Origin: Oenococcus kitaharae
Lineage (GTDB): Bacteria; Bacillota; Bacilli; Lactobacillales; Lactobacillaceae
Direction of reading: 5' to 3'
Assembly (NCBI RefSeq): GCF_025758695.1
Contig: NZ_JANJQP010000003.1
Span: 248,001-312,000 of the forward strand
Length of the DNA stretch: 64,000 nt
A program made the translations under genes and the position numbers. The notes under the pieces were generated by a model, which was not told the origin of the DNA, did not search any database, and saw only the letters and a program-made list of their open reading frames with translations. This document shows, piece after piece, positions 42,291 through 50,632 of this stretch (positions are counted from its first letter, which is position 1; each line of letters begins with the position of its first letter).

Positions 42291-44822
42291 GTGAGTGAGA
42301 TCGATCATATTGAAGTGCGGGGCGGTAACGTCAATAATTTGAAAAATATTGACGTTGATATTCCGCTGAATAAATTTGTGGCCATTTCCGGGCCTTCGGG
42401 TTCAGGAAAAAGTTCATTAGCCATGGGCATTCTCTATTCGGAAGGTTCTAAGCGTTATCTTGATGCTTTGTCGACATATACCAAGAATCGTATTGGACAG
42501 GCCAAAAGTGCTCAGGTACGGTCTGTCAAACATATCCCTTCAGCTTTGGCCTTACGCCAACGGCCAAGCATTCCTTCGGATCGTTCAACAGTTGGTTCAA
42601 TGAGCGAAATTTTTAATGTTGTTCGTTTGATTTTTTCTCGTCTAGGTTCGGTCGTCTGCCCCAACGGACATCGTTTGGAACCAAGTATGGCGATCGCTCA
42701 AGCAATGGCTATGTCGGGCGAGAAAATGGGACAGATAACATGCCCGGTCTGCGGTGCTGCTTTTATGGCAAAAAGTGCTGAGGATTTTTCGTTTAATTCG
42801 ACCGGTGCTTGTCCCGAATGCCATGGCTTGGGGCGTATCCGCGAACTTGATCCGGAGAAAATTATTGACGATGAGAATAAGACGCTAGCTGAAGGCGCTG
42901 TAGCTTCTTGGCGTTTGCCAGGACGGAATTTTATGCCGACTGTGGTTGCTAATATCGGCGTTCGCACGGATGTCCCTTATAAAGATTTGACGGATAAAGA
43001 AAAAGATATCGTCCTGCATGGTGAGAAAAAACAATACAAAGTCGATTTCAGAAGCAGTACAGGCCGCGTGTTCCATACGGACAAAGCTCTCTATGAAAAT
43101 GCCTATGATGCAGTCTATGATTCTGTTAAAAGTTCTAAAAGCGATCGGTCAGTAGCTCGATTAAACGTCTTCTTTCATTTTTCAACTTGTCCAGTTTGCC
43201 ATGGCACACGCTTGAATCCGGACTTATTAACGCAATTAGTAGCTGGCCTGACGATTGTACAAGTTGGCAATCTGACTTTAAGCCAATTACCCGAATGGGA
43301 GCGCCAAACTAAAGCCCAACTGCCAGCGGATATGCAAAAGATGGCCGGGGCCTTGTTTGCCGATCTTGATAATAATCTGCAGCCTTTATTAGAGTTGGGC
43401 CTTAGCTATTTGACTTTATCTCGAAACGGCAACAGCCTGTCAACGGGTGAATTACAGCGGATTGAACTTGCCAGAACGCTCAGAACGGAAACAACTGGTG
43501 TTTTGTATGTCTTGGATGAGCCTTCAATTGGCCTGCATCCGGACAATATTCGCGGTCTGATTCATGTCATGCGTGCCTTGATTGCACAAGGCAATTCACT
43601 TGTCGTCGTGGACCACGAGAGCTCGATTATTGCGGCAGCAGATTGGGTGATTGAGATTGGCCCGGGATCTGGGGATGCTGGCGGACGCGTGATTGCTGAA
43701 GGGACGCCTGAATCTTTGACACATAATCCAAAATCTTTGATTGGCCCCTTTATTTCAGGCAAGGCTCAGATTTTGCGGCCCAAACAAGCAGCATTGACAG
43801 ATTTGTCGAAAAAATTGCACGAAACGCATTTAACCGTATCGAATTATTTTAATCTGCATAATGTTGCTATCGAATTTCCTGATAATCGTCTGACAGCCGT
43901 CACGGGTTTTTCCGGTGCTGGCAAGACTAGTTTGATTTTAGATAGCTTGGTCAATGCGATCCAAGATAAAAAACGCGGTCTCAAATTGCCAAAACAGGTG
44001 ACTGAATTAAATACTGATCTGCATGAAGTGATCAGTGTGGATTCATCGCCAGTTGGTAAAAATGGCCGTTCGACCTTGGCCACATATACAAGTATCATGG
44101 ACAATTTGCGGCATATTTTCGCGTCATTACCAGCCGCAAAGGCCAAACATTTCGGTATTTCTTACTTTTCATACAACAGCAAAGAAGGCGCTTGCCCACA
44201 CTGCGGCGGAACTGGCACAATGACTCTAGACGTTCAATATTTACCAGATATTGAAGAGGTCTGTCCCTATTGTCATGGCACACGTTTCATTGATGATGTT
44301 CAAAAAATACTCTGGCACGGTTATTCAATTGTTGATTTATTGAATCTGTCTGTCGAAGCTGCTTTACCGGTTTTTAAATCGGAGACGGCTATTGAGCGGC
44401 AGCTTCAGCTTTTAGCAGAGGTTGGTCTGGGTTACCTGCATCTTGGTGAAAGTACCCCGAGCTTGTCAGGTGGTGAGGCCCAGCGGCTAAAACTAGCCAA
44501 ACATTTAACGCGCGGCCAAAAAGGGGCACTGTTTGTCTTTGACGAGCCATCCATCGGCCTTCATCCCAGGGACGTTCAGATCCTGTTAGGTGTCTTAGAC
44601 AAGCTGAAAGAAAATGGTGCAACGATTATCGTGATCACACACGATATGACTATTATGATTAATTCTGATTATTTAATTGATCTGGGGCCAAAGGGCGGCA
44701 GTGACGGTGGTAAAGTGATGGCATTTGGACAGCCCTTGCAATTAATTCAGCATCCTACCAGCATCACTTTGACCTATTTACAGAAGTACTGGGATCATTT
44801 TCAGGCACAGACAAGCGTATAA
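42291..44822 (+). CDS. UvrA paralogue (short, UvrA2-like excinuclease ATPase)
   Basis: The 843-residue protein carries two ABC ATPase modules. The first has GPSGSGKSSLAMG (residues 33-45) and signature LSTGELQRIELART. The second has TGFSGAGKTSLILDS and LSGGEAQRLKLAKHL. Zinc-type cysteine pairs are present (CPVCGA, CPECHG, CPVCHG, CPHCGG, CPYCHG). It is about 100 residues shorter than housekeeping UvrA, mainly in the N-terminal insertion where the UvrB-binding region lies, as in UvrA2 or drug-resistance UvrA-like proteins. AAGGGG precedes GTG 42291. The usual uvrB is not nearby. A role in DNA or drug protection is inference. Confidence 0.88.
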   Translation: MSEIDHIEVRGGNVNNLKNIDVDIPLNKFVAISGPSGSGKSSLAMGILYSEGSKRYLDALSTYTKNRIGQAKSAQVRSVKHIPSALALRQRPSIPSDRSTVGSMSEIFNVVRLIFSRLGSVVCPNGHRLEPSMAIAQAMAMSGEKMGQITCPVCGAAFMAKSAEDFSFNSTGACPECHGLGRIRELDPEKIIDDENKTLAEGAVASWRLPGRNFMPTVVANIGVRTDVPYKDLTDKEKDIVLHGEKKQYKVDFRSSTGRVFHTDKALYENAYDAVYDSVKSSKSDRSVARLNVFFHFSTCPVCHGTRLNPDLLTQLVAGLTIVQVGNLTLSQLPEWERQTKAQLPADMQKMAGALFADLDNNLQPLLELGLSYLTLSRNGNSLSTGELQRIELARTLRTETTGVLYVLDEPSIGLHPDNIRGLIHVMRALIAQGNSLVVVDHESSIIAAADWVIEIGPGSGDAGGRVIAEGTPESLTHNPKSLIGPFISGKAQILRPKQAALTDLSKKLHETHLTVSNYFNLHNVAIEFPDNRLTAVTGFSGAGKTSLILDSLVNAIQDKKRGLKLPKQVTELNTDLHEVISVDSSPVGKNGRSTLATYTSIMDNLRHIFASLPAAKAKHFGISYFSYNSKEGACPHCGGTGTMTLDVQYLPDIEEVCPYCHGTRFIDDVQKILWHGYSIVDLLNLSVEAALPVFKSETAIERQLQLLAEVGLGYLHLGESTPSLSGGEAQRLKLAKHLTRGQKGALFVFDEPSIGLHPRDVQILLGVLDKLKENGATIIVITHDMTIMINSDYLIDLGPKGGSDGGKVMAFGQPLQLIQHPTSITLTYLQKYWDHFQAQTSV

Positions 44823-44846
44823 AAGAAAAGAAGAGGAATTTTAAAA

Positions 44847-45302
44847 ATGATTATTGTTTATTTTTCACAGTCCGGCACGACGGCTCAAGCAGCTAACGAG
44901 CTGCACAAGCTGACTCAGGCAGCGATTTATCGTTTAGAGCCTGTGAAGGCTTATCCAAGTGATTTTTCGACACTTGCTGATCGGGCTAAATCTGAAGTTG
45001 AACAAGATATTCATCCGCAGCTTCAAGATCAGAAACTTGATTTATCCGGAGAAACGAAAATCATGCTTGGCTTTCCGACTTGGTGGCATCAAGCACCAAT
45101 GATTATCGCTAGTTTCTTTGATAATTACGACTTAAAGGACAAGGAAATTCTGCCCTTTACGACAAGTGGACAAAGCTCGATCAAAGAAAGTCTGCCTTCA
45201 GTCAAAAAGTGGGCGATTGCATCAGGAGCACATGTCGGTGCTGCTTTAACAGCTAATGCAACAGCAGCTATTACGAAATTCGTCAATGAGAATGATCTTT
45301 AA
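44847..45302 (+). CDS. Flavodoxin family protein (flavodoxin_4 type)
   Basis: The 151-residue cytoplasmic protein opens MIIVYFSQSGTTAQAANEL, an FMN-phosphate loop. It continues with IMLGFPTWWHQAPMIIASFFDNYDL and ILPFTTSGQSSIKESL, matching the flavodoxin_4 group. GAGGAA precedes the ATG. It ends the operon of MerR site 2 and is convergent with the ferric-reductase-like gene. It shares the domain type with the anchored flavodoxin at 46674-47360 but lacks an anchor. Confidence 0.9.
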   Translation: MIIVYFSQSGTTAQAANELHKLTQAAIYRLEPVKAYPSDFSTLADRAKSEVEQDIHPQLQDQKLDLSGETKIMLGFPTWWHQAPMIIASFFDNYDLKDKEILPFTTSGQSSIKESLPSVKKWAIASGAHVGAALTANATAAITKFVNENDL

Positions 45303-45305
45303 ATT

Positions 45306-45343
45306 AAAAAAGCCAAGAGCTTTTATTGCTCTTGGCTTTTTTT
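45306..45343. terminator. Bidirectional terminator between convergent redox operons
   Basis: AGCCAAGAGC/GCTCTTGGCT 10-bp stem with flanking A- and T-runs. Confidence 0.9.
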
Positions 45344-45352
45344 AACACTTTT

Positions 45353-46657
45353 TTACATCGTGAGGCGTTCATCAATTAAACGATTACCTGCCACACCAAT
45401 TTTTCTTAAATTGCTTTCGACATTTAGGACGATAGCAGCAGAACCAACAATAATAAATCGTGCAGCACTAATTTCTGTTTTGTCTAAAATTGACATCAGA
45501 TTTTCTTGTGCGAAACGAGCTTTTTTTACGTCGTATTTGAAATGGGCATCATTATTTTTTAACGAAAGAAAGTCCTCATCATAGTAAATTTCTGAGTTGC
45601 GATGCGTACTCCAGATTACATGTATTGCTGCCTTGTTAGCGTATTTAACTGCCAAACTTCGTAAAGGTGCAATACCAGTGCCCAAACCATATAAAACCAC
45701 TGGCTGTTTTTTCTTGGCACTATCAGCTACAATTGCGTCCAACATACCGAATGGCCCTTCTAATTGCACATCGCTGCCGATAGCAACGCGATTAATTGCT
45801 TTGGTGAAGTCCCCCAAACGCTGAATTGTAAAAGTCACAACCCTGTGTGATTCGTCTGGAGAAGAAGTGACAGAAAAGGGGTGTGCCTCGCTAGATATAA
45901 CGGGGTTCTTTTTGAATTTCAAAAAGAAAATATCGCCAGCTCGGTAATCCGCGGCCTTCTGTCCCAATTTAATAACCAATTGCTGCGTGGTTGCATCTAG
46001 TGGGAAGTTGCCAATTACCTGTCCGCTATATTTCTTTTGATCATATGAAATGAATTGATGCCAAGCATAAGCAGACAGAGCGAAGATCGTATAAATATCA
46101 AAAATGATGATGAAGTTTGTAATACCGCTGATTCGTCCGATCAAGTGAACGTGCAGCCAAATGAGTCCGATGATGACGAAATTCAATCGGTGAATCCACA
46201 AAGATAGTTGGTGTTTGAATATAAAATGAAGCTGGTTTTTGATTCTTTTAAGGAACCTCATTCGATCTACTAGCCAGCCTGACATGAAGAAAATAGCATA
46301 AGCAATGCTGAAAATTGACAAATACCAGGCATAGTTACCAAGATTTTTAATTGTTTCATCAATCGAAAAAGCCTGTAATTTGTGCAGTGTTGCAAAGGAT
46401 AAAGCCAAGACGCCCAATAATGCGTGAGCAAAATACATGCTTGGGAGCCCGATCAAACGATCTAACCATCTTGGCCTCGTCGATAAGAAGACAATTGTCA
46501 GCCACCAGACATAAGCAACCACGCCGAAACTATAGATTAAAATATTTTGTCTGGTATCAACCAAATTTTGATTTAGGAAATAAACAAGCGGCGCTGGAAT
46601 GGCTACTAGGATGATCAGCCAAGTTGCGTACAGGGCCGCTTCATGTCTCTTTAACAT
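45353..46657 (-). CDS. Ferric-reductase-like transmembrane oxidoreductase (haem, FAD, NAD(P)H)
   Basis: The 434-residue protein joins a six-helix ferric-reductase-like membrane domain (about 10-205) to a cytoplasmic FAD/NAD(P)H module (about 210-434). Two helices carry paired histidines: His78-X13-His92 and His156-X12-His169, the bis-haem pattern of the FRE/NOX family. The FAD-binding segment is HPFSVTSSPDESH and the nucleotide site GLGTGIAPLRSLAV. It would pass electrons from NAD(P)H across the membrane. GAGGTG precedes the ATG. It is 16 bp downstream of a membrane-anchored flavodoxin and is in a MerR-type operon. Confidence 0.85.
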   Translation of the reverse strand: MLKRHEAALYATWLIILVAIPAPLVYFLNQNLVDTRQNILIYSFGVVAYVWWLTIVFLSTRPRWLDRLIGLPSMYFAHALLGVLALSFATLHKLQAFSIDETIKNLGNYAWYLSIFSIAYAIFFMSGWLVDRMRFLKRIKNQLHFIFKHQLSLWIHRLNFVIIGLIWLHVHLIGRISGITNFIIIFDIYTIFALSAYAWHQFISYDQKKYSGQVIGNFPLDATTQQLVIKLGQKAADYRAGDIFFLKFKKNPVISSEAHPFSVTSSPDESHRVVTFTIQRLGDFTKAINRVAIGSDVQLEGPFGMLDAIVADSAKKKQPVVLYGLGTGIAPLRSLAVKYANKAAIHVIWSTHRNSEIYYDEDFLSLKNNDAHFKYDVKKARFAQENLMSILDKTEISAARFIIVGSAAIVLNVESNLRKIGVAGNRLIDERLTM

Positions 46658-46673
46658 AATTCACCTCATAATT

Positions 46674-47360
46674 TTAGTATCCAAGTGACGTAAGCCAACG
46701 ATCAACTCTGCCTTGGACGTCGCCGCGGGAATATGCAACATCGCTTCCTCGAATGGCCAAACCTTTCAAAATACGGGCTTTGGGATATTGCCTGCGTAGT
46801 ACTTCGGGGTAGTTAGCTAAGCCGGACCCCTCGTGTGTCGAGAAGGGAACGACATTTTTGCCATTCAAATCCACTGCGTCCAAGAATGTATGAACGACCA
46901 TTGGATAATCTCCCCACCATACTGGTGCACCGATAAAGATTGTGTCATACTGACTGACATCAGGGATAGGATTTTTAATTTTCGGTCGTGCGTTGTCATT
47001 TTGTTCCTGCTGGGCAACCTCCGATGTTCTGTCAAAGCTCTTTGGATAGTCTTTGACAGGGACTATTTCATATTCGACGCCATTGGTTTTGCTTTTGATC
47101 ATATCGGCGATCTGCTTCGTATTTCCGATTTTTAAAACTCTATCCTTGTAAATACTGGATGCAGCTTCACGCCTAGAAAAATAAACGATCAGTGTTTTCT
47201 GTTTTCCTTTAACTTTGCCGCCTTGATTATTAGATGATACATTTTGATTGACGGTTGTGGTTGGTGAATTTTTGTTCTGGCCGCGCAGAAGATCGAATCC
47301 GATAACGGCGGTCGCGATAATGGCGATAGCGGCGATAAATAGGGTAACACGGGTTTTCAT
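46674..47360 (-). CDS. Membrane-anchored flavodoxin, predicted extracytoplasmic
   Basis: The 228-residue protein has a basic N-terminus, one hydrophobic helix (about 5-24), a Gln/Asn/Thr-rich linker (about 27-54), and a flavodoxin_4 domain (55-228). The domain shows LIVYFSRREAAS, FIGAPVWWGDYPMVVHTFLD and PFSTHEGSGLANY. With positive charge before the helix and no further helix, the flavin domain should lie outside the membrane. GAGGTT precedes the ATG. It lies between the NAD(P)H-binding gene 2 and the ferric-reductase-like gene, transcribed in that order. An external electron acceptor is plausible. Confidence 0.85.
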   Translation of the reverse strand: MKTRVTLFIAAIAIIATAVIGFDLLRGQNKNSPTTTVNQNVSSNNQGGKVKGKQKTLIVYFSRREAASSIYKDRVLKIGNTKQIADMIKSKTNGVEYEIVPVKDYPKSFDRTSEVAQQEQNDNARPKIKNPIPDVSQYDTIFIGAPVWWGDYPMVVHTFLDAVDLNGKNVVPFSTHEGSGLANYPEVLRRQYPKARILKGLAIRGSDVAYSRGDVQGRVDRWLTSLGY

Positions 47361-47414
47361 GAGTAACCTCTTTCTAAAATAGGATGGGGGTCCGCTCTTT
47401 TTTAAGAACGCGAT

Positions 47415-48053
47415 TTAGTAAAAACTTGGTTTGGGATAGTCCTCGGTTCCGGGCTCTGCAATTCTAACCGAAGCTCGAAGATCCCGTGTTGGATCGGCGA
47501 TTAAATCTAAGACATATTGCGTGATCGCCTGTCGTGTGACCTGTGCACCGCGAAATGGTTCTCCCTTTTGCATTGTAAAGTATCTTGTGTTGCCAATTTG
47601 GTTATATAACCAAGTCATGCGCATATAGGTATAGTCCAAATCGCTATTTTCAATCTTATTGATCATTTCGCGACGTTCAGGCGAGATTTCACCCATCATG
47701 CGTTTATTCCAACGCCCAAATTCACCAACAACTTCGTTATAGATACTCAAAGCACCAGCGATGATTAGGCGCTTCACATGGTTAGTATCCATTGCCGAAA
47801 TCATTGTGCTGACTACTGGCAAACGATCAAAGTCCGAGTAAACCAAATCTTGTTTTGCGATTGCATTAGTGACGGCTTGCTGATCGGTCAGATCACCGGA
47901 AATAAGTGTGACACGATTGCTAGCTGCGTAATCTTGCAAACGCGTATCAGCGTTTCGTGCAAATAAAGTCAAATCGTGCGTTGTTTCTTTTAGCAATCGT
48001 TCTGTCAATTGCCGCGAGATTTGACCCGCAGCCCCGAGAATAATAATTTTCAT
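47415..48053 (-). CDS. NAD(P)H-binding atypical SDR (NmrA-like), copy 2
   Basis: The 212-residue Rossmann protein begins MKIIILGAAGQISRQLTERLL with the GXXGXXXR-like cofactor loop and shows LFARNAD (Arg for NADPH), ISGDLTD, and RLIIAGALSIYNEVVGEFGRWN, the segment shared with copy 1. YXXXK is not evident. It is first in the operon with the anchored flavodoxin and the ferric-reductase-like gene, behind the best MerR-type promoter (site 3). NAD(P)H supply or quinone reduction is possible; the function is unproven. Confidence 0.85.
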   Translation of the reverse strand: MKIIILGAAGQISRQLTERLLKETTHDLTLFARNADTRLQDYAASNRVTLISGDLTDQQAVTNAIAKQDLVYSDFDRLPVVSTMISAMDTNHVKRLIIAGALSIYNEVVGEFGRWNKRMMGEISPERREMINKIENSDLDYTYMRMTWLYNQIGNTRYFTMQKGEPFRGAQVTRQAITQYVLDLIADPTRDLRASVRIAEPGTEDYPKPSFY

Positions 48054-48082
48054 GTATTGCTCCTTTTTGATCTAATTACCAA

Positions 48083-48113
48083 ATGATAAACCTTGGAGTA
48101 CACTCCAGGTCAA
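48083..48113 (-). promoter_or_regulatory. MerR-type promoter, site 3 (NADPH-flavodoxin-reductase operon)
   Basis: Reading leftward: -35 TTGACC (48108-48113), 19-bp spacer, -10 TATCAT (48083-48088). The spacer contains the dyad GGAGT-GT-ACTCC, with outer CCT/AAGG bases. Confidence 0.78.
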
Positions 48114-48322
48114 GGTCTTGAAGGAAATCAGTTGTTTCATTATAAGCACCTGGTTAGGACTATGTTCATTGCCTTAAAAAATCTTAAAAATTAAAATGTT
48201 GCTGACAAAACTCGTCAAATTCATTTTTTTCTAAACACTTAAAATAGTCGGATTGACTGGTATCAGCTAAAAAATAGAAAGCAGCGGATTGGTTAGGTGG
48301 CAGATAAGACAGTCTGAATTTA

Positions 48323-48454
48323 GTGGACTATAATATTTCTCGACTGGGCCAGATAAGTTATGAGGATCAGTACAGCACATTTGAGAGCTTTATCAAAGAA
48401 TATCAGTTAGTGATGATTGTTCAGGAAACGCTTCGGACGATACTTTCAGGCTAA
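48323..48454 (+). pseudogene. Possible gene remnant (43 codons) in the gap before the MerR gene
   Basis: GTG at 48323 opens a 43-residue frame (starts MDYNISRLGQISYEDQY, ends QETLRTILSG) with an acidic, helical look, like the C-terminus of a TetR-type or similar regulator. No ribosome-binding site is visible. A TATAAT lies inside its start region. The surrounding 48114-48587 (about 470 bp) holds nothing else I can support except the extended -10 TGG-CATAAT near 48507-48515, a likely MerR gene promoter. Confidence 0.3.
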
Positions 48455-48587
48455 TTGACCGTATTTTTGCAAATTTCTCATCCCATTTTGCAATGAATTA
48501 TTCTGGCATAATCGCAATTAATATTGCTGGCTCGATAGTATGTCATTTGATCGGCCTAAAAGTTAATACGGAAGGGACAATTATTTT

Positions 48588-49004
48588 ATGAATATAAAAG
48601 AGGCAAGTGAAATAACTAAAGTTAGTTCTGATACAATCCGCTACTACGAAAAAATTGGTTTGATTCCGCCAATTAATCGGACGAGTTCCGGTATTCGCGA
48701 TATAGATGAGCGAATTATTGGTAGAATCACCTTTGTTCGTCAGATGCGGTCGGCTGGTATGAGTATTGAAAATCTATTGCTCTATATCCATTTAGTAGAT
48801 TCCAGTGAGGACCATATCGCTGAACAAAAGGATTTATTGAAACAGCAGTTATCGGTCATGGAAGAAAAGCGAGATGACCTGCAAGCTGCCATCGATCATT
48901 TGACTTGGAAACTGGATCATTACGAAGACCACATGGTCAAAGCCGAAGCGGAATTGGCCCGTTTGAAAAAAAGCACGTCCAAGATCAGACTATTGATTGA
49001 TTGA
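48588..49004 (+). CDS. MerR-family regulator (AdhR/NmlR-like, without the conserved Cys)
   Basis: The 138-residue protein has the MerR winged helix at 1-70: KEASEITKVSSDTIRYYEKIGLIPPINR, then RITFVRQMRSAGMSIENLLLYI. A dimerisation coiled coil runs about 78-128. This is the AdhR/NmlR subgroup, which activates aldehyde-detoxification genes through 19-bp-spacer promoters. In that group a Cys near position 52 senses carbonyls; here position 52 is Gln (VRQMRSAG) and the protein has no Cys at all. Four matching promoters lie in the 15 kb to the left, so it is the natural candidate regulator of that island. The inducer must act by another route. Confidence 0.88.
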   Translation: MNIKEASEITKVSSDTIRYYEKIGLIPPINRTSSGIRDIDERIIGRITFVRQMRSAGMSIENLLLYIHLVDSSEDHIAEQKDLLKQQLSVMEEKRDDLQAAIDHLTWKLDHYEDHMVKAEAELARLKKSTSKIRLLID

Positions 49005-49013
49005 ATCTGTCTA

Positions 49014-49043
49014 CAAAAAAACACGCCAATTCGACGTGTTTTT
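49014..49043. terminator. Bidirectional terminator between MerR gene and pdxT
   Basis: AACACG/CGTGTT stem with A-run and T-run on either side. Confidence 0.75.
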
Positions 49044-49059
49044 AATATAGAAAAAGCAG

Positions 49060-49638
49060 TTATTGCTTTTCGTTTTCGATAATTTTCACAAAATAATCAT
49101 GGAAACGACTATCACCAGCTAGTTCCGGATGAAAGGCACAGGCTAAGAAGCGGCCCTGCCGGCAGGCCACTATATGGTCTTCGTAGGTCGATAGAACTTG
49201 TACATTGTCCGCCACGCTTTTTATATATGGCGCACGGATAAAAATACCATCAAAGTTTTCTGCAACATCCTTGATATCCAGTGTTGTTTGGAAACTATCT
49301 ACTTGACTGCCGAATGCGTTGCGCTTGACATCAATATCTAGTAAGCCGAGATGGGGACCTTTACGTCCTTCAATTTGTTTAGCCATTAGAATCAGCCCAG
49401 CACAAGTGCCAAAAACAGCCTTTGTTTCGGCAAATTTTTTAACTGCTTCAAAAAGACCACTGCGGTCCATTAAGCGCCGCATCGTTGTACTTTCGCCACC
49501 GGGCAGTACTAAGCCGTCCAAACCAGAGAGTTCTGCCGGATGTTTGACTGTTACTGCTTGTGCGCCGGATTTTTCTAATGCTTTTACGTGTTCGCTAACA
49601 GCGCCTTGAAGCGCCAAGACACCGATTTTTACCGTCAT
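49060..49638 (-). CDS. pdxT: Pyridoxal 5'-phosphate synthase glutaminase subunit PdxT
   Basis: PdxT hydrolyses glutamine and channels ammonia to PdxS in PLP synthesis. The 192-residue class I glutaminase has VLALQGAVSEHVKAL, the LVLPGGESTTMRRL oxyanion region, the nucleophile Cys in FGTCAGLILMA, and a C-terminal His-X-Glu in AFHPELAGD. ATG at 49636-49638 follows GGAG, preferred over a TTG two codons upstream. It is directly downstream of pdxS (10 bp gap), and the pair makes the full deoxyxylulose-independent PLP synthase. Confidence 0.96.
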   Translation of the reverse strand: MTVKIGVLALQGAVSEHVKALEKSGAQAVTVKHPAELSGLDGLVLPGGESTTMRRLMDRSGLFEAVKKFAETKAVFGTCAGLILMAKQIEGRKGPHLGLLDIDVKRNAFGSQVDSFQTTLDIKDVAENFDGIFIRAPYIKSVADNVQVLSTYEDHIVACRQGRFLACAFHPELAGDSRFHDYFVKIIENEKQ

Positions 49639-49648
49639 GGACAACTCC

Positions 49649-50533
49649 TTAAATCCCGCGTTCCTGCATGTGTTCAGCCGGCGTCAGGACACTCATATCG
49701 ATGCCCTTCATCGGGTTGCCTAATCCCTTGGAAAGCTCGGCGATGCGAGCGTAATCTTTATAATAGGTTGTTGCTTCAACGATTGCTTTAGCAAATTTAG
49801 CCGGATTTTCGGATTTGAAAATGCCTGATCCGACGAATACGCCATCGGCACCCAATTCCATCATTAAAGCAGCATCAGATGGTGTTGCCACGCCGCCAGC
49901 AGCAAAGTTAACGACGGGCAGGCGGCCAGCTTTTTTAATTTCCATTAAAACATCGTAAGGCGCACCCAATTCTTTGGCATAAACCATCACTTCATCTGAG
50001 GACATGCCAACCAATTTGCGAACTTGACTGTTAACCAAACGCATGTGGCGAACAGCTTCCACAATATTACCAGTGCCGGGCTCGCCTTTAGTACGCAGCA
50101 TTGCAGCACCTTCACCAATTCTTCTTGCAGCTTCGCCTAAATCACGGCAGCCGCAGACAAAGGGAATTGTAAAAGCCTTCTTATCAATATGATAAACATC
50201 ATCGGCGGGCGTCAAAACCTCACTTTCGTCGATATAGTCGACTTTCATAGCCTCGAGAACTCTAGCTTCGACGATATGCCCGATTCGCGCTTTAGCCATG
50301 ACTGGTATCGATACAGCATTTTGTACCTGTTCAACAATAGCTGGGTCAGCCATTCTTGCAACGCCGCCGGCTTTTCGAATATCTGATGGGACGCGTTCCA
50401 AAGCCATAACGGCTGTTGCACCAGCCTCTTCGGCGATCTTAGCTTGTTCTGCATTGATGACGTCCATGATGACGCCGCCTTTTTGCATTTCGGCCATGCC
50501 TCTTTTAACGATTTGTGTTCCTTTTTCTGCCAA
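49649..50533 (-). CDS. pdxS: Pyridoxal 5'-phosphate synthase subunit PdxS
   Basis: PdxS condenses ribose 5-phosphate, glyceraldehyde 3-phosphate and ammonia to PLP. The 294-residue TIM-barrel protein shows [23 protein letters not shown] in parts, [20 protein letters not shown], the catalytic lysines in VMAKARIGH and GEPGTGN regions, and the highly conserved [33 protein letters not shown]. It uses TTG with GGAGGT upstream. A dyad TTAAAC-N8-GTTTAA lies just upstream (50568-50587). No MocR-type regulator gene is seen nearby. Confidence 0.97.
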   Translation of the reverse strand: MAEKGTQIVKRGMAEMQKGGVIMDVINAEQAKIAEEAGATAVMALERVPSDIRKAGGVARMADPAIVEQVQNAVSIPVMAKARIGHIVEARVLEAMKVDYIDESEVLTPADDVYHIDKKAFTIPFVCGCRDLGEAARRIGEGAAMLRTKGEPGTGNIVEAVRHMRLVNSQVRKLVGMSSDEVMVYAKELGAPYDVLMEIKKAGRLPVVNFAAGGVATPSDAALMMELGADGVFVGSGIFKSENPAKFAKAIVEATTYYKDYARIAELSKGLGNPMKGIDMSVLTPAEHMQERGI

Positions 50534-50567
50534 TTTTTACCTCCGAATAATTGTCTTTAATAATAGC

Positions 50568-50587
50568 TTAAACACCATCTAGTTTAA
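50568..50587. promoter_or_regulatory. Inverted repeat upstream of pdxS
   Basis: TTAAAC (50568-50573) and GTTTAA (50582-50587) flank 8 bp, 35 bp before the pdxS start. Possible operator. Confidence 0.3.
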
Positions 50588-50632
50588 ATATGTACAAGCA
50601 AAAAGTATGCATTTGCTAATGATGTTTTGAAA

